DNA of 64,000 nucleotides. Source: Pedobacter paludis. GTDB lineage: Bacteria > Bacteroidota > Bacteroidia > Sphingobacteriales > Sphingobacteriaceae. The notes below the pieces were generated by a model that worked only from the letters and a program-made list of their open reading frames with translations, did no database searches and was not told where the DNA came from. Shown in pieces: positions 26,605 to 36,223 of the stretch. Position 1 is the stretch's first letter. The number at the start of each line of letters is the position of its first letter. The position numbers and the translations under genes were made by a program. The stretch is taken from positions 434,001 through 498,000 of the forward strand of contig NZ_QGNY01000003.1 in assembly GCF_003173575.1 (NCBI RefSeq), read 5' to 3'.

Positions 26605-27435
26605 ATGAAAATAGACGAAAACAAAACTGAAATATTAAAAGCTTTTGATATTTATCGAAATATTGTATTTGCGACAGATACAGATTTGAGTTTTTGGAAA
26701 TCATTTTTGGATACATCAATTAATAGTTATAAAATAAATAATCCAAATCAAGTTGGGTTATACGAAGCTGGATTCTATGTATATGAATACAATTCCAAGT
26801 ACAATGGTCTTTTAAAGGGGCACCAAAAAAGTCGTTCAATTGAAACAAGTAATCTTGAAACATATAAAAATGATTTTATTTCTTGGATATCTAATCTTGC
26901 AATATTGAAAATATATAATGCTTTAGAAAACTTTATTCTACAAGCAATCCATATTAGATATTTCCCTGAAAACAAACATGCAGTAGGAAGTAAAAAAGCT
27001 ATTGATAAGTTGAATAATGAAATTAAAACTTATCTATTGGATAATAATTTGAGCATTGACACAAAAAACAATAGACATATTATTCAATTCCTTAAAAACA
27101 AGTCATCTAATGTTACTATATTTTTAGAGCATCGAATGAATATTGACATTACCACCAACTGGGAAAATTTTTTTGAACTGATTTCAATATTAAGAAACGT
27201 AGTTGCTCATCAAGGAACCATCGTTAGTCTCGACACGCAAAATGAAATAAAATCAAAAGCAAAAGATATATTTCAAAGACATTTTTCAATCAACCAGGAT
27301 GAAATCGGACTTTGGCATCTACAACCAAATAACCAACAATATGCAGGTTTTATAAGTTACTTTAATTCGCTTTCATTACACATTGTTCAGTGCATGTTTG
27401 ATGAAAATGATTTAAAATTCTTGGGAATGAATTAA
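26605..27435 (+). CDS. HEPN-like protein with an RxxxxH motif
   Basis: The 276-residue, mostly helical, AT-rich-coded protein has Arg197-NVVA-His202 in SILRNVVAHQG, the RxxxxH motif of HEPN ribonuclease domains, preceded by predicted long helices around residues 90-120 and 185-200. HEPN proteins often cut tRNA or other RNA in conflict systems, but non-catalytic members exist, so nuclease activity is an inference. It sits between the slipin gene and rtcB, starting 11 bp before rtcB, so a role coupled to RNA ligation is plausible. I do not recognise the rest of the protein. Confidence 0.6.
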   Translation: MKIDENKTEILKAFDIYRNIVFATDTDLSFWKSFLDTSINSYKINNPNQVGLYEAGFYVYEYNSKYNGLLKGHQKSRSIETSNLETYKNDFISWISNLAILKIYNALENFILQAIHIRYFPENKHAVGSKKAIDKLNNEIKTYLLDNNLSIDTKNNRHIIQFLKNKSSNVTIFLEHRMNIDITTNWENFFELISILRNVVAHQGTIVSLDTQNEIKSKAKDIFQRHFSINQDEIGLWHLQPNNQQYAGFISYFNSLSLHIVQCMFDENDLKFLGMN

Positions 27436-27446
27436 AAGATTAAAAA

Positions 27447-28871
27447 ATGAAACACAACATAACAGGTAAAACCTTAATTGCATTAGGGTATACCGAAGGA
27501 AAAATATTAGGATTGGCACTCGACATTTTAAAAGAAAACTTCAAAGATGTGGAGGACAATGAAGTCCAAATGTTACTTAAAAAGGTAAAAGACTATCCAG
27601 AAAGTTTTTTGGATGATAAGGTATTGAGCGAATTAGCAACTGCCATTATTGAAGAGGCAAATCCTAAATCGAATGGAACAATAGAACTGGTTGAAAACGC
27701 AAAAGATTATACCATTTTCGGTGAAGATTATATTGAAGAAGGCGCCAGAAACCAAATGGATATTGCCATGAAACTACCAGTTTCAATTGCTGGAGCATTA
27801 ATGCCCGATGCACACCAAGGTTATGGATTGCCGATTGGTGGTGTTTTAGCCACCCGAAATGCGATTATTCCTTATGGTGTAGGTGTTGATATTGGTTGCA
27901 GAATGGCTTTGAGTATTTTCGATATTCCGGAAAAATATTATTTCGGGAAAGATGCCATGTACAAACGCGAACTGATTGCCTTCACCAAATTTGGTGCTGG
28001 AAAAGAATTTCGAAATCTAGAACGTGCCGACCATGAAGTTTTAGAAAATGAAGCTTTTAATTCGACGCCTTTTCTTAAAAATTTACACGGTAAAGCTTGG
28101 GCACAATTGGGTACATCTGGTGGTGGAAATCACTTTGTAGAATGGGGCATTATCGATTTCGCAGAGCGAGATGAAATCCTGAATATAGATAAAGGTCGTT
28201 ATGTGGCTTTGTTAACGCATTCGGGTTCCCGTGGTTTTGGTGCAACCATTGCAGGGCATTATACCAAACTGGCGAAAGACATTTGCAAACTTCCGAAAGA
28301 GGCTTTGAATTTGGCTTATCTGGATTTGAATTCTGCGGAGGGACAGGAATATTGGATTGCCATGAATTTAGCAGGCGATTATGCTTCAGCCTGTCACGAG
28401 GTAATTCATAAACGATTAACCAAAGCCATTGGGGCAAAGGTCTTGGCTAAAGTAGAAAACCATCATAATTTTGCATGGAAAGAAATGCTAAATGGCGAAG
28501 AAGTAATTGTTCATCGAAAAGGCGCAACACCAGCTGGAAAAGGGGTAATGGGAATTATCCCTGGAAGTATGACAGCACCGGGATTTTTGGTTCGAGGAAA
28601 AGGCGAGACAAGCGCAATCAATTCTGCATCGCATGGTGCGGGCAGACAAATGAGTCGTACGAAAGCCATTCAATCGATTACAAAATCGGATATGAAAGCA
28701 ATTTTGAAAGATCATAATGTTACCTTAATTGGAGCAGGTTTAGATGAAGCACCGATGGCTTATAAGGATATTAATAAAGTGATGTCTGCACAAACCGAAC
28801 TTGTAGATGTAATTGCCAAATTTGAACCAAAAATGGTAAGAATGGCTGATGATGGAAGTAGGGAAGATTAA
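27447..28871 (+). CDS. rtcB: RNA-splicing ligase RtcB
   Basis: The 474-residue protein has the complete RtcB motif set: MPDAHQGYG, GVDIGCRM (Asp148, Cys151), GTSGGGNHFVEW (His229), LTHSGSRGFG (His258), ENHHNFAW, and SASHGAGR with His396 in the guanylylated position. RtcB joins RNA 2',3'-cyclic phosphate or 3'-phosphate ends to 5'-OH ends, using GTP and manganese, and can repair tRNA cut by anticodon nucleases. Here it closes a unit with a slipin and a HEPN-like protein, downstream of permuted tRNA-like sequences. A terminator follows at 28910. No rtcA or archease gene is nearby. Confidence 0.96.
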   Translation: MKHNITGKTLIALGYTEGKILGLALDILKENFKDVEDNEVQMLLKKVKDYPESFLDDKVLSELATAIIEEANPKSNGTIELVENAKDYTIFGEDYIEEGARNQMDIAMKLPVSIAGALMPDAHQGYGLPIGGVLATRNAIIPYGVGVDIGCRMALSIFDIPEKYYFGKDAMYKRELIAFTKFGAGKEFRNLERADHEVLENEAFNSTPFLKNLHGKAWAQLGTSGGGNHFVEWGIIDFAERDEILNIDKGRYVALLTHSGSRGFGATIAGHYTKLAKDICKLPKEALNLAYLDLNSAEGQEYWIAMNLAGDYASACHEVIHKRLTKAIGAKVLAKVENHHNFAWKEMLNGEEVIVHRKGATPAGKGVMGIIPGSMTAPGFLVRGKGETSAINSASHGAGRQMSRTKAIQSITKSDMKAILKDHNVTLIGAGLDEAPMAYKDINKVMSAQTELVDVIAKFEPKMVRMADDGSRED

Positions 28872-28909
28872 ACCTCAAACTGTTAACATAGATTTTAATT
28901 ACGAAGTTT

Positions 28910-28944
28910 AACCACGCAGGTTTTCAATAGCTGCGTGGTTTTTT
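28910..28944 (+). terminator. Terminator after rtcB
   Basis: AACCACGCAG/CTGCGTGGTT (10 bp) is followed by a T run. It lies 39 bases after the rtcB stop, ending the unit. Confidence 0.88.
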
Positions 28945-29004
28945 AATCTAATATCATTACAAAACTATAATAGTAAATTAGCACAATTGAGCTTTTCAAA
29001 ACAA

Positions 29005-29859
29005 TTAAAAGCTCAAATCCGTAATCAAAAAATGTTCTATAATCACTTTATCGTTTTTCTTGGTTTCGCCTTTAGAATTTACAGTATGTGAGATATTGGT
29101 AACTGTTAAATATCGTTTTTGGTCGCCGGGTGATTCATGAATACTTACAGTTGCGTAAGCATCACCAACTTCGGTTAAATGTTCTTTTAAAATTTTAAAA
29201 TTTCCGCTACTTAATTCGCGTTCCAGTTCCCCTTTATTTTCTACGAATTTGATTTTACCATCTAAATCGCGTTTTTTCATCCACTTGTTGTTTTGCTCAG
29301 AAAAAGGTTGGGATGCTTTGCCCGAACTGGCCATTAGCATTGGAATAAAAATGATTAAAACGGCTTCAATCACCCATATAAACCATAAAAACCCACCAGA
29401 AATAATATTGTGTTTAATAGAGATTGTACCTACTTCATTTAGCTCGAGTATGGCCTTAAATATAATTTCTGGGTGTGAAAAAGCATAGAGAAATCCATCA
29501 AGATTAAACGAGGAACGAACCCATGTGCCACCACCCATACTGCCCGAGGCATTATACATAAGTGAGATAAACAATACCCATTGCGCATAAAAAACAAATA
29601 GTGCGCAGATGGTTGCCAATATTGTTGCCGTTTTCGGACTGCGTACTTTTCCTATGCCTAAGCCTAAGTTTACGCCCAAGGGAATACAGAAACCTAAACC
29701 AAAGGTTATAAAAAAGTTAAAATAAATAAAAGGGATAAACCATTGTAAAGCAATATAGGCAATGGTTAAACCAATTGATGTTATTAGGCTGATTACAACA
29801 GCTGTAATAATTCCTGCGATGGGCACTGTGCCAGATGGTTTGTAGTAAAGATCATTCAT
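29005..29859 (-). CDS. Uncharacterised membrane protein
   Basis: A 284-residue protein with about five hydrophobic segments in its first 185 residues (for example GIITAVVISLITSIGLTIAY and FLWFIWVIEAVLIIFIPML) and a soluble C-terminal domain of about 100 residues. The family is not recognised. The soluble part (TEVGDAYATVSIHESPGDQKRYLTV) looks like a beta-rich domain. It is convergent with rtcB and separated from it by a terminator, so it is unlikely to belong to the repair unit. Confidence 0.7.
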   Translation of the reverse strand: MNDLYYKPSGTVPIAGIITAVVISLITSIGLTIAYIALQWFIPFIYFNFFITFGLGFCIPLGVNLGLGIGKVRSPKTATILATICALFVFYAQWVLFISLMYNASGSMGGGTWVRSSFNLDGFLYAFSHPEIIFKAILELNEVGTISIKHNIISGGFLWFIWVIEAVLIIFIPMLMASSGKASQPFSEQNNKWMKKRDLDGKIKFVENKGELERELSSGNFKILKEHLTEVGDAYATVSIHESPGDQKRYLTVTNISHTVNSKGETKKNDKVIIEHFLITDLSF

Positions 29860-29946
29860 ATAGTATTGGATTTTAATTTCTTGTTTAATACTAGGAATGA
29901 TTGAGATTTCTTCCGAAGAATATTAAAACTTTCGGAAGAAATAAAA

Positions 29947-31200
29947 TTATTTTAACTTACTCAATGCTGTTTTAATTCTTGGCAACATGTCTTTAATATC
30001 CTGTAAGGTACAAGCTCCAACAGAAGCCCTAAACCATGGCATACTATGTTTGTTTCCAAAAGCTGAAAAAGGAACCAAAGCAGCCCCAGCTTCTTTAATA
30101 AGATAAAAATTTACATCTGCACTGTCTTTTAAAAGTTGACCATCTGGTGTAGTTTTCCCGATATAATCAATTTTAATGGTTAAGTAAATTGCACCCATTG
30201 GCTCAACGGCATCAACATTAAAACCTTCACCTTTTAATTCGTTAAACCCATTGTAAAGGGCATTTAAGCTATCTTGTATCTGACCTTTAAAACCATTTAA
30301 GAAAGTATCAACCTGTGCTTTATCATTGAAGTAATTCGACATAGCAACCTGTTCAGCTTTTGGTGCCCAAGCGCCCATGTGGCCAACCAATGCTTTCATT
30401 CTGTTTACGATATCTTCTGGACCAAAACCCCAGCCTACACGAACTCCAGTAGCCGCCAAACACTTCGAACTTCCATCTACAAAAACAGTAAACTCTCGCA
30501 TCGCAGGACGCAATGATACTGGGTTTACATGCTCCTTACCGAAAGTCAAAAGAGAATAAATCTGATCGTACATTAAGTACAAAGGCTTTTCGTTTGCACT
30601 GCGAGATGCATTTTCTTCTAAAATTACATCGCAGATTTCAGTTAAAGAATCTGCATCAAACATGGTTCCTGTTGGGTTTAGTGGAGAACACAAAGCCAAT
30701 AAAGTTGCGCCTTTTAAATGCGGTTTCAACTGCGCAGCCGTTGGCATAAAATTATGAGCTGCATCCGTTTCTACAGCTATTGCATTTGCAGAAGTTAAAT
30801 GGCAATAATGATTGTTATTCCAAGATGGTGCCGGGAAAACAACGGTATCACCCGGATCTATCAACGCTAAAAATGTAGCGTAAATTAACGGACGAGAACC
30901 ACCAGAAACCAAAATACTATTGGTATTATATTCTAGCCCAAATCTATCTTTCAATAATTCAGAAACAGTTTCTCTCAATTGTAAAACGCCGTCTGCAGGT
31001 GGATAGTTGGTTTGATTTGCATTGTAAGCATCTACAATTCCAGCTTTTAATTCGGTTGGAATGGGGTAGATATTCGAATCGAAATCACCGATGGTTAAGT
31101 TAGCGATTGATGCGCCTTTGCGTTTCATTTCGTTAACCTCGTTACCGATTTTTATAATTTCTGAGCCAACTAATGCGCTGGCTAATACTGAAACTTTCAT
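29947..31200 (-). CDS. PLP-dependent aminotransferase class I/II
   Basis: The 417-residue protein has the class I fold signatures: PLNPTG, YDQIYS and SSKCLAATGVRVGWG, where Lys is the PLP Schiff-base residue. It resembles aspartate/tyrosine/aromatic aminotransferases; the substrate cannot be fixed from sequence. It follows the RelE-type toxin gene by 29 bp on the same strand, possibly sharing a transcript, though no functional link is evident. Confidence 0.88.
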   Translation of the reverse strand: MKVSVLASALVGSEIIKIGNEVNEMKRKGASIANLTIGDFDSNIYPIPTELKAGIVDAYNANQTNYPPADGVLQLRETVSELLKDRFGLEYNTNSILVSGGSRPLIYATFLALIDPGDTVVFPAPSWNNNHYCHLTSANAIAVETDAAHNFMPTAAQLKPHLKGATLLALCSPLNPTGTMFDADSLTEICDVILEENASRSANEKPLYLMYDQIYSLLTFGKEHVNPVSLRPAMREFTVFVDGSSKCLAATGVRVGWGFGPEDIVNRMKALVGHMGAWAPKAEQVAMSNYFNDKAQVDTFLNGFKGQIQDSLNALYNGFNELKGEGFNVDAVEPMGAIYLTIKIDYIGKTTPDGQLLKDSADVNFYLIKEAGAALVPFSAFGNKHSMPWFRASVGACTLQDIKDMLPRIKTALSKLK

Positions 31201-31229
31201 ATATGTAAATTGAATGCTGAAATCAGCAA

Positions 31230-31562
31230 TTAAAGTCCTTTTATTATTTTTTGAAGTTCTTTCTTATCTATGCTGCTTTCTTCAGATTTATCATAAAGCG
31301 TCAACATATTGATAATAGTTCCTTCGACGGTATTTGAAACTAAATAGGTAATAATTCTAAACACACCACTTTTGCCTTTTCCTTTACTTTTAATGGCTAA
31401 TCTAATTTTAAAAAGCCCTGATCCCAAATCATTCCCTTGTTCTGGATTCTCAAGAAGTTTTTCTTCTAATTCGTGAAGGTCTTCAACTAAGGAAAGATAT
31501 TTCTTTTTATAAATTTTGGCTTTCTTGATAAAGACAGAAGAATAAATGATGCTGTTAACCAT
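31230..31562 (-). CDS. RelE/ParE-family toxin
   Basis: A 110-residue basic protein with the RelE-like pattern: N-terminal helices rich in Lys, then GSGLFKIRLAIKSKGKGKSGVFRIITYL and NMLTLYDKSE. RelE toxins cut mRNA on the ribosome; ParE members poison gyrase, and the sequence fits the RelE/HigB side somewhat better. Its ATG shares one base with the antitoxin stop (TAATG), giving translational coupling. Confidence 0.82.
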   Translation of the reverse strand: MVNSIIYSSVFIKKAKIYKKKYLSLVEDLHELEEKLLENPEQGNDLGSGLFKIRLAIKSKGKGKSGVFRIITYLVSNTVEGTIINMLTLYDKSEESSIDKKELQKIIKGL

Positions 31563-31750
31563 TAAATATCATTTAAACTCAATGGCTTGCGCTTACCTTG
31601 TTGCATTTCTTTAATTTCTTTCAAAGCCTGAGCAATTTCTGAAGTAATTTGACTGGTTGGTTCAGCTTTAACTTTAGCACCTATTTTGCTAAGGAATTCC
31701 TTGACGAATCCAGCATCCTTATCCTTAATTTCAATTGTTAAAGTTGTCAT
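31562..31750 (-). CDS. Antitoxin of the RelE-type pair
   Basis: A 62-residue protein (MTTLTIEIKDKDAGFVKEFLSK...) with an N-terminal beta strand and a helical, Lys/Glu-rich C-terminus, as expected for a small DNA- and toxin-binding antitoxin. It is encoded directly before the toxin with a one-base overlap. The precise family was not recognised. Confidence 0.72.
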   Translation of the reverse strand: MTTLTIEIKDKDAGFVKEFLSKIGAKVKAEPTSQITSEIAQALKEIKEMQQGKRKPLSLNDI

Positions 31751-31771
31751 AATTACAAAATTAGCAAAATT

Positions 31772-33103
31772 TTATTTAACCAATTCTTCTATTGCTTTGT
31801 TCACTTTTTCGAAACCAAACTGAGCTAAAACAGCTTGCATTGATGCAGAAATTTCCTCGTTGCAAAGGTTGCCAATGCTTCCTTCGTGTGTATGATGTAT
31901 TTGGCCTGATGGGGCAAAAGTACCATTTTCTATTTGTTCGCCAACAATTTTATATGCTTCTCTAAACGGAACACCTTGCAAAGCCAAATCGTTAACCACT
32001 TCTACGCTAAATAAATAATCGTATTTTTTATCCTTTAAAATATCATCCTTAATCGTAATGTTCTGAAACATAAAAGTTGCGATTTCCAAACATTCATTTA
32101 ATGAGGTGATTGCAGGAAAAAGATTTTCTTTCAATAACTGCAAGTCGCGGTGGTAGCCTGATGGCAGATTGGTAATCATCATGGCAATTTCATTCGGCAA
32201 AGCCTGAATTTTATTGCATCGTGAGCGAATCAACTCAAAAACATCAGGGTTTTTCTTATGTGGCATTATACTAGAACCTGTGGTTAATTCGGCAGGAAAA
32301 CTAATAAAACCAAAATTCTGATTAATGAACAAACAAACATCCATTGCCATTTTGGCTAAAGTTGCCGCAACGGCACTCATGGCTTGTGCTAAAATTCTTT
32401 CCGTTTTTCCACGACCCATTTGGGCATAAACAACATTGTAGTTTAAGCTTTCAAAGCCCAATAATTTTGTTGTTAAAGTTCTGTTTAACGGAAAAGATGA
32501 GCCATAACCCGCTGCGGAACCCAATGGATTTTTATTGGTAATTTTCCAGGCAGCAAGCATCAGTTCCATATCATCGGCAAGACTTTCTGCATAGGCACCA
32601 AACCACAAACCGAAAGATGATGGCATTGCAATTTGCAAATGCGTATAACCTGGCATCAATTTATCTCTATGCGTATTGCTCAATTTAATTAGTAGATTAA
32701 ACAAAGTTGAAGTTTGTTCGACCATGTCTTGAATACATGCTCTGAAAAATAATTTCAAATCAACCAAAACCTGATCGTTACGCGAACGCCCACTGTGGAT
32801 TTTCTTACCTGCTTCGCCAATTCGCTGAGTTAATAACCATTCTACCTGCGAGTGTACATCTTCAACACTGTTTTCTATCGTAAAATTTCCGGCTTCGATT
32901 TCAGCATAGATATTTTTAAGCTCCTGTTGAACGGTTTTCAATTCTTCTGCAGTTAATAAATTGATGGTTTCTAGCATTTGAGTATGTGCCAAAGAGCCCA
33001 ATACATCAAATTTCGCCATTTGCAAATCCAATTCGCGGTCTTTACCAACGGTAAATGTTTCTACAAATTGGTTCACATCTATATTTTTCTGCCAGATTTT
33101 CAT
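31772..33103 (-). CDS. argH: Argininosuccinate lyase
   Basis: The protein has the fumarase/ASL superfamily signature GSSIMPHKKNPD and the HSGRSRNDQ segment. It splits argininosuccinate into arginine and fumarate, the last step of arginine synthesis. The Met at 33103 (MKIWQKNIDVNQF) gives the usual N-terminus; an in-frame ATG at 33133 would add ten atypical residues. It is separated from the other arg genes by the plus-strand S9 peptidase gene. Confidence 0.94.
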   Translation of the reverse strand: MKIWQKNIDVNQFVETFTVGKDRELDLQMAKFDVLGSLAHTQMLETINLLTAEELKTVQQELKNIYAEIEAGNFTIENSVEDVHSQVEWLLTQRIGEAGKKIHSGRSRNDQVLVDLKLFFRACIQDMVEQTSTLFNLLIKLSNTHRDKLMPGYTHLQIAMPSSFGLWFGAYAESLADDMELMLAAWKITNKNPLGSAAGYGSSFPLNRTLTTKLLGFESLNYNVVYAQMGRGKTERILAQAMSAVAATLAKMAMDVCLFINQNFGFISFPAELTTGSSIMPHKKNPDVFELIRSRCNKIQALPNEIAMMITNLPSGYHRDLQLLKENLFPAITSLNECLEIATFMFQNITIKDDILKDKKYDYLFSVEVVNDLALQGVPFREAYKIVGEQIENGTFAPSGQIHHTHEGSIGNLCNEEISASMQAVLAQFGFEKVNKAIEELVK

Positions 33104-33291
33104 TTTTGATTTGCTGTTTTTATGCCCAAACAAAGGCTATTTAAATAACCGCAAAAATACAATAAATAGATTAGAATTGGCAATGAGATTAGCTCATCAA
33201 AAGACTTTTACGCCTTATTGAAATCATTTTTTCAAAGGATCTAATTATTCTTCCTTTAAAACATTATTTTAGTAGAAACTAAGACCCTATT

Positions 33292-36123
33292 ATGAAATCT
33301 CTCAAACTATTTTCAACTGTTTTCTTCTTGCTATTTCTACAGAATCTGCAAGCTCAAGAAAAGCCGGCTTTAAGCTGGAAAGACGTCTCCAAATGGAACT
33401 TCAATAGAAATGCAACACTCTCGCCAAATGGAGAATGGATCGCTTTAGCAAGCGGACCTGTTGAGGGCGATTTAAAAATGACCATCAGAAAAACGAATGA
33501 TACGTTATCTCGAACTTACCCCATTGGGGCTATTGCGAACACAATTTCATTTTCTGATGATTCGAAATTTGCGGCTTTTAAAGTTGCGCTTAAAGATGCT
33601 GACGCCAAGCTAGCCAAAAAAACCAATAAGCCTGTTTATGACAAATTGCTTTTGGTTTCCCTAGGCGATAATAAACAAACCACTTTTGAGAAGGTTAAGA
33701 GCTTTAACTTCTCAGAAAAATCTCCTACGTGGATTGCCATCCAATTTGCGCCTGCAGAAAATGCATCGAAAGAAAAAGATGCGCCAAAAGGTACCGATGT
33801 GCTGCTATATAACTTGATCACCAAAAAAAGCTATAATATTGGAAATGTTTCAGAATTTGCCTTTAATAAAGCAGGAACTCAACTGGCTTATATTATTGAT
33901 GCTGCCGGGCAAAACGGAAATGGCATTTTTATTCGGGATATGAAAACTGGTGTTACAACGGCTTTAGATAATGATCAGGCTGTTTACCAAAAGCTAGGTT
34001 GGAATGAAGAAGGAACTGCATTTGCCTTACTTAAGGCGAATAAAAATGATAAATACAAAGATGAAGTGTACAGCATGCTCGGCTTCAATAAAATTAATGG
34101 CGACTTAACAAATAAGGTTGTTTACAATGGAATTGACGATTCAATTTTTCCAAAAAACATGGGAATTAATACTAATGCAACCCCATTTTGGTCGGATGAT
34201 CAAAGCATTTTATTTATCGGAATTAATACCTTAACCAAAAAAGAAGAAAAGAAAGAAGAGAAAAAAACTGATTCTTTAGCAAAAGCTAAACCCGAAGTTA
34301 AAAAAGATGACATCGAAAAACCCGATATGATTATCTGGAACTGGCAGGATAAAAGATTACAATCTGCTCAGCAAACACAGGAAACAAGAGATAAAAACTT
34401 CAGCTATCTAAGCGCTTATCGCATAGCCGATAAAAAGTTTTTTCAGCTTGCAGATAGTAACATGAGATCGGTAAACGTTAACCCTAAAAGTTTATATGCT
34501 ATCGGTTACGATAACTCCAAGTATGAATTAATGGGCAATTTAGATGGACAAAGTTATGTAGATGTTTATTTAATTAACTTGAAAACATTTGCCAAGAAAT
34601 TGCTTTTCGAAAAAATGTATGCCACAAACGGTGGCAGATTGGTGGTGGCACCAAATGGAACTTTAGCGAGCTATTATGTAGATGGAGTATTTTACAGAAT
34701 TAATTTAGAAACCGGAAAAACAGCCAATTTAACAGGAAAAATAAAAGCTTCTTTTGTTGATGAACTGGACGACCATAATGTGTTAAAACCTGCAACTCAG
34801 AATTTAGGCTGGTCTGCTGATTCTAAATATGCCATGATCAAAGACAATTACGATCTTTGGAAAATTTCTTCTGATGGAAGCAGTGTTACCGCATTATCTG
34901 ATAACTGGAAAAGCAAAAAAGTAGAAGTTACAATAAGGTTCCGTACAGATGTTAACGAAAAAGGAGCCGATTTGAGTAAAGATCAATACTTTGGTGTTTT
35001 CAATACTAAAGATAAAAAAAGCGGTATTGGATTACTACCGGCTGGAAAATCAAAAATAAACATTTTGTTTATGGATGATAATGCGTATTCCAATTTTGCA
35101 AAAGCTGAACAGGGAAAAGTTTTTACCTACACAAAAAGCAATTTTGCACAGGCTCCAGATTATTATGTAAGTACGGTGAGTGATTTGAATGCGCCAAAAA
35201 AAGTGACAGCCAATACACCTGACCAAAGCAAATATGCATGGACTTCAGGTGTAAAATTAATTGATTACGTTAGTGCAAACGGCGACAGCTTACAAGCTGC
35301 AATTTATTTACCGGCTAATTATGTTCCCGGAAAAGCTTATCCAACCATTACTTACATTTACGAAAGATTAACCGATGATTTGAATACGTATACCATGCCC
35401 ACATTTCCTGGCGGTGGATTTAATAAAGCCATGTATTTAAGCAACGGTTATGCTGTATTAATGCCAGATATTAAATACAAATTGAACGATCCGGGCATGT
35501 CTGCAGTTGCCTGTGTTGTTCCTGCTGTTAAAGCCGCAATTGCAACTGGAATAGTTGATGAAAAGAATGTAGCCATTCATGGTCACTCTTGGGGAGGTTA
35601 TCAAACTTCATTTTTAATTACACAAACCAATATTTTTAAAGCGGCCGCAGCTGGTGCACCATTAACCAACATGATTAGTATGTACAGTTTAATCTATTGG
35701 AATAGCGGTGGTACTAACCAAGCGATTTTCGAAGCCAGTCAAGGCAGACTAACGCCAGGTTACTGGGATAATTGGGATGCATTTGCCCGAAACTCGCCAG
35801 TATACCACATCAAAAAAGTACAAACACCTTTATTACTGTTGCACAATGATAAAGATGGTGCAGTAGATTTTACTCAAGGAATTGAATATTATAATGGTTT
35901 AAGGAGATTGAATAAACCCGTGGTGATGATAACTTATCGAGGTGAAAATCATGGAATTGCAAAACTGCCCAATCGTAAGGATTACGCAGTACGGATGATG
36001 GAATATTTCGATTATATGTTAAAAGGAAAACCAGCACCAGAATGGTGGAGCAAAGGGGTTAACCGTTTGGATATGGAAAAACACTTAGAAACAAGAGCCT
36101 TTGATGAAGATGAAGAAAACTAG
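33292..36123 (+). CDS. S9 family prolyl-oligopeptidase-type serine peptidase
   Basis: The 943-residue exported protein has a signal peptide (LFLQNLQAQ), a long beta-propeller-like N-terminal part and a C-terminal alpha/beta-hydrolase domain. Catalytic residues appear as Ser766 in GHSWGGY, Asp855 in HNDKDGAVD and His887 in GENHG. Lys/Glu-rich loops near residues 320-345 are probably surface insertions. It likely degrades peptides in the periplasm. It interrupts the arginine gene run on the opposite strand, which looks like a genomic insertion rather than a functional link. Confidence 0.9.
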   Translation: MKSLKLFSTVFFLLFLQNLQAQEKPALSWKDVSKWNFNRNATLSPNGEWIALASGPVEGDLKMTIRKTNDTLSRTYPIGAIANTISFSDDSKFAAFKVALKDADAKLAKKTNKPVYDKLLLVSLGDNKQTTFEKVKSFNFSEKSPTWIAIQFAPAENASKEKDAPKGTDVLLYNLITKKSYNIGNVSEFAFNKAGTQLAYIIDAAGQNGNGIFIRDMKTGVTTALDNDQAVYQKLGWNEEGTAFALLKANKNDKYKDEVYSMLGFNKINGDLTNKVVYNGIDDSIFPKNMGINTNATPFWSDDQSILFIGINTLTKKEEKKEEKKTDSLAKAKPEVKKDDIEKPDMIIWNWQDKRLQSAQQTQETRDKNFSYLSAYRIADKKFFQLADSNMRSVNVNPKSLYAIGYDNSKYELMGNLDGQSYVDVYLINLKTFAKKLLFEKMYATNGGRLVVAPNGTLASYYVDGVFYRINLETGKTANLTGKIKASFVDELDDHNVLKPATQNLGWSADSKYAMIKDNYDLWKISSDGSSVTALSDNWKSKKVEVTIRFRTDVNEKGADLSKDQYFGVFNTKDKKSGIGLLPAGKSKINILFMDDNAYSNFAKAEQGKVFTYTKSNFAQAPDYYVSTVSDLNAPKKVTANTPDQSKYAWTSGVKLIDYVSANGDSLQAAIYLPANYVPGKAYPTITYIYERLTDDLNTYTMPTFPGGGFNKAMYLSNGYAVLMPDIKYKLNDPGMSAVACVVPAVKAAIATGIVDEKNVAIHGHSWGGYQTSFLITQTNIFKAAAAGAPLTNMISMYSLIYWNSGGTNQAIFEASQGRLTPGYWDNWDAFARNSPVYHIKKVQTPLLLLHNDKDGAVDFTQGIEYYNGLRRLNKPVVMITYRGENHGIAKLPNRKDYAVRMMEYFDYMLKGKPAPEWWSKGVNRLDMEKHLETRAFDEDEEN

Positions 36124-36223
36124 GCTATAGTCATCTCGCTTGGTTGACCACAAAAGGAACAAAGAACGCAATTTTATACCCCAATTTTGTCATTTTTTGT
36201 TTCTTTTGTGGTTTACTTTTAAT

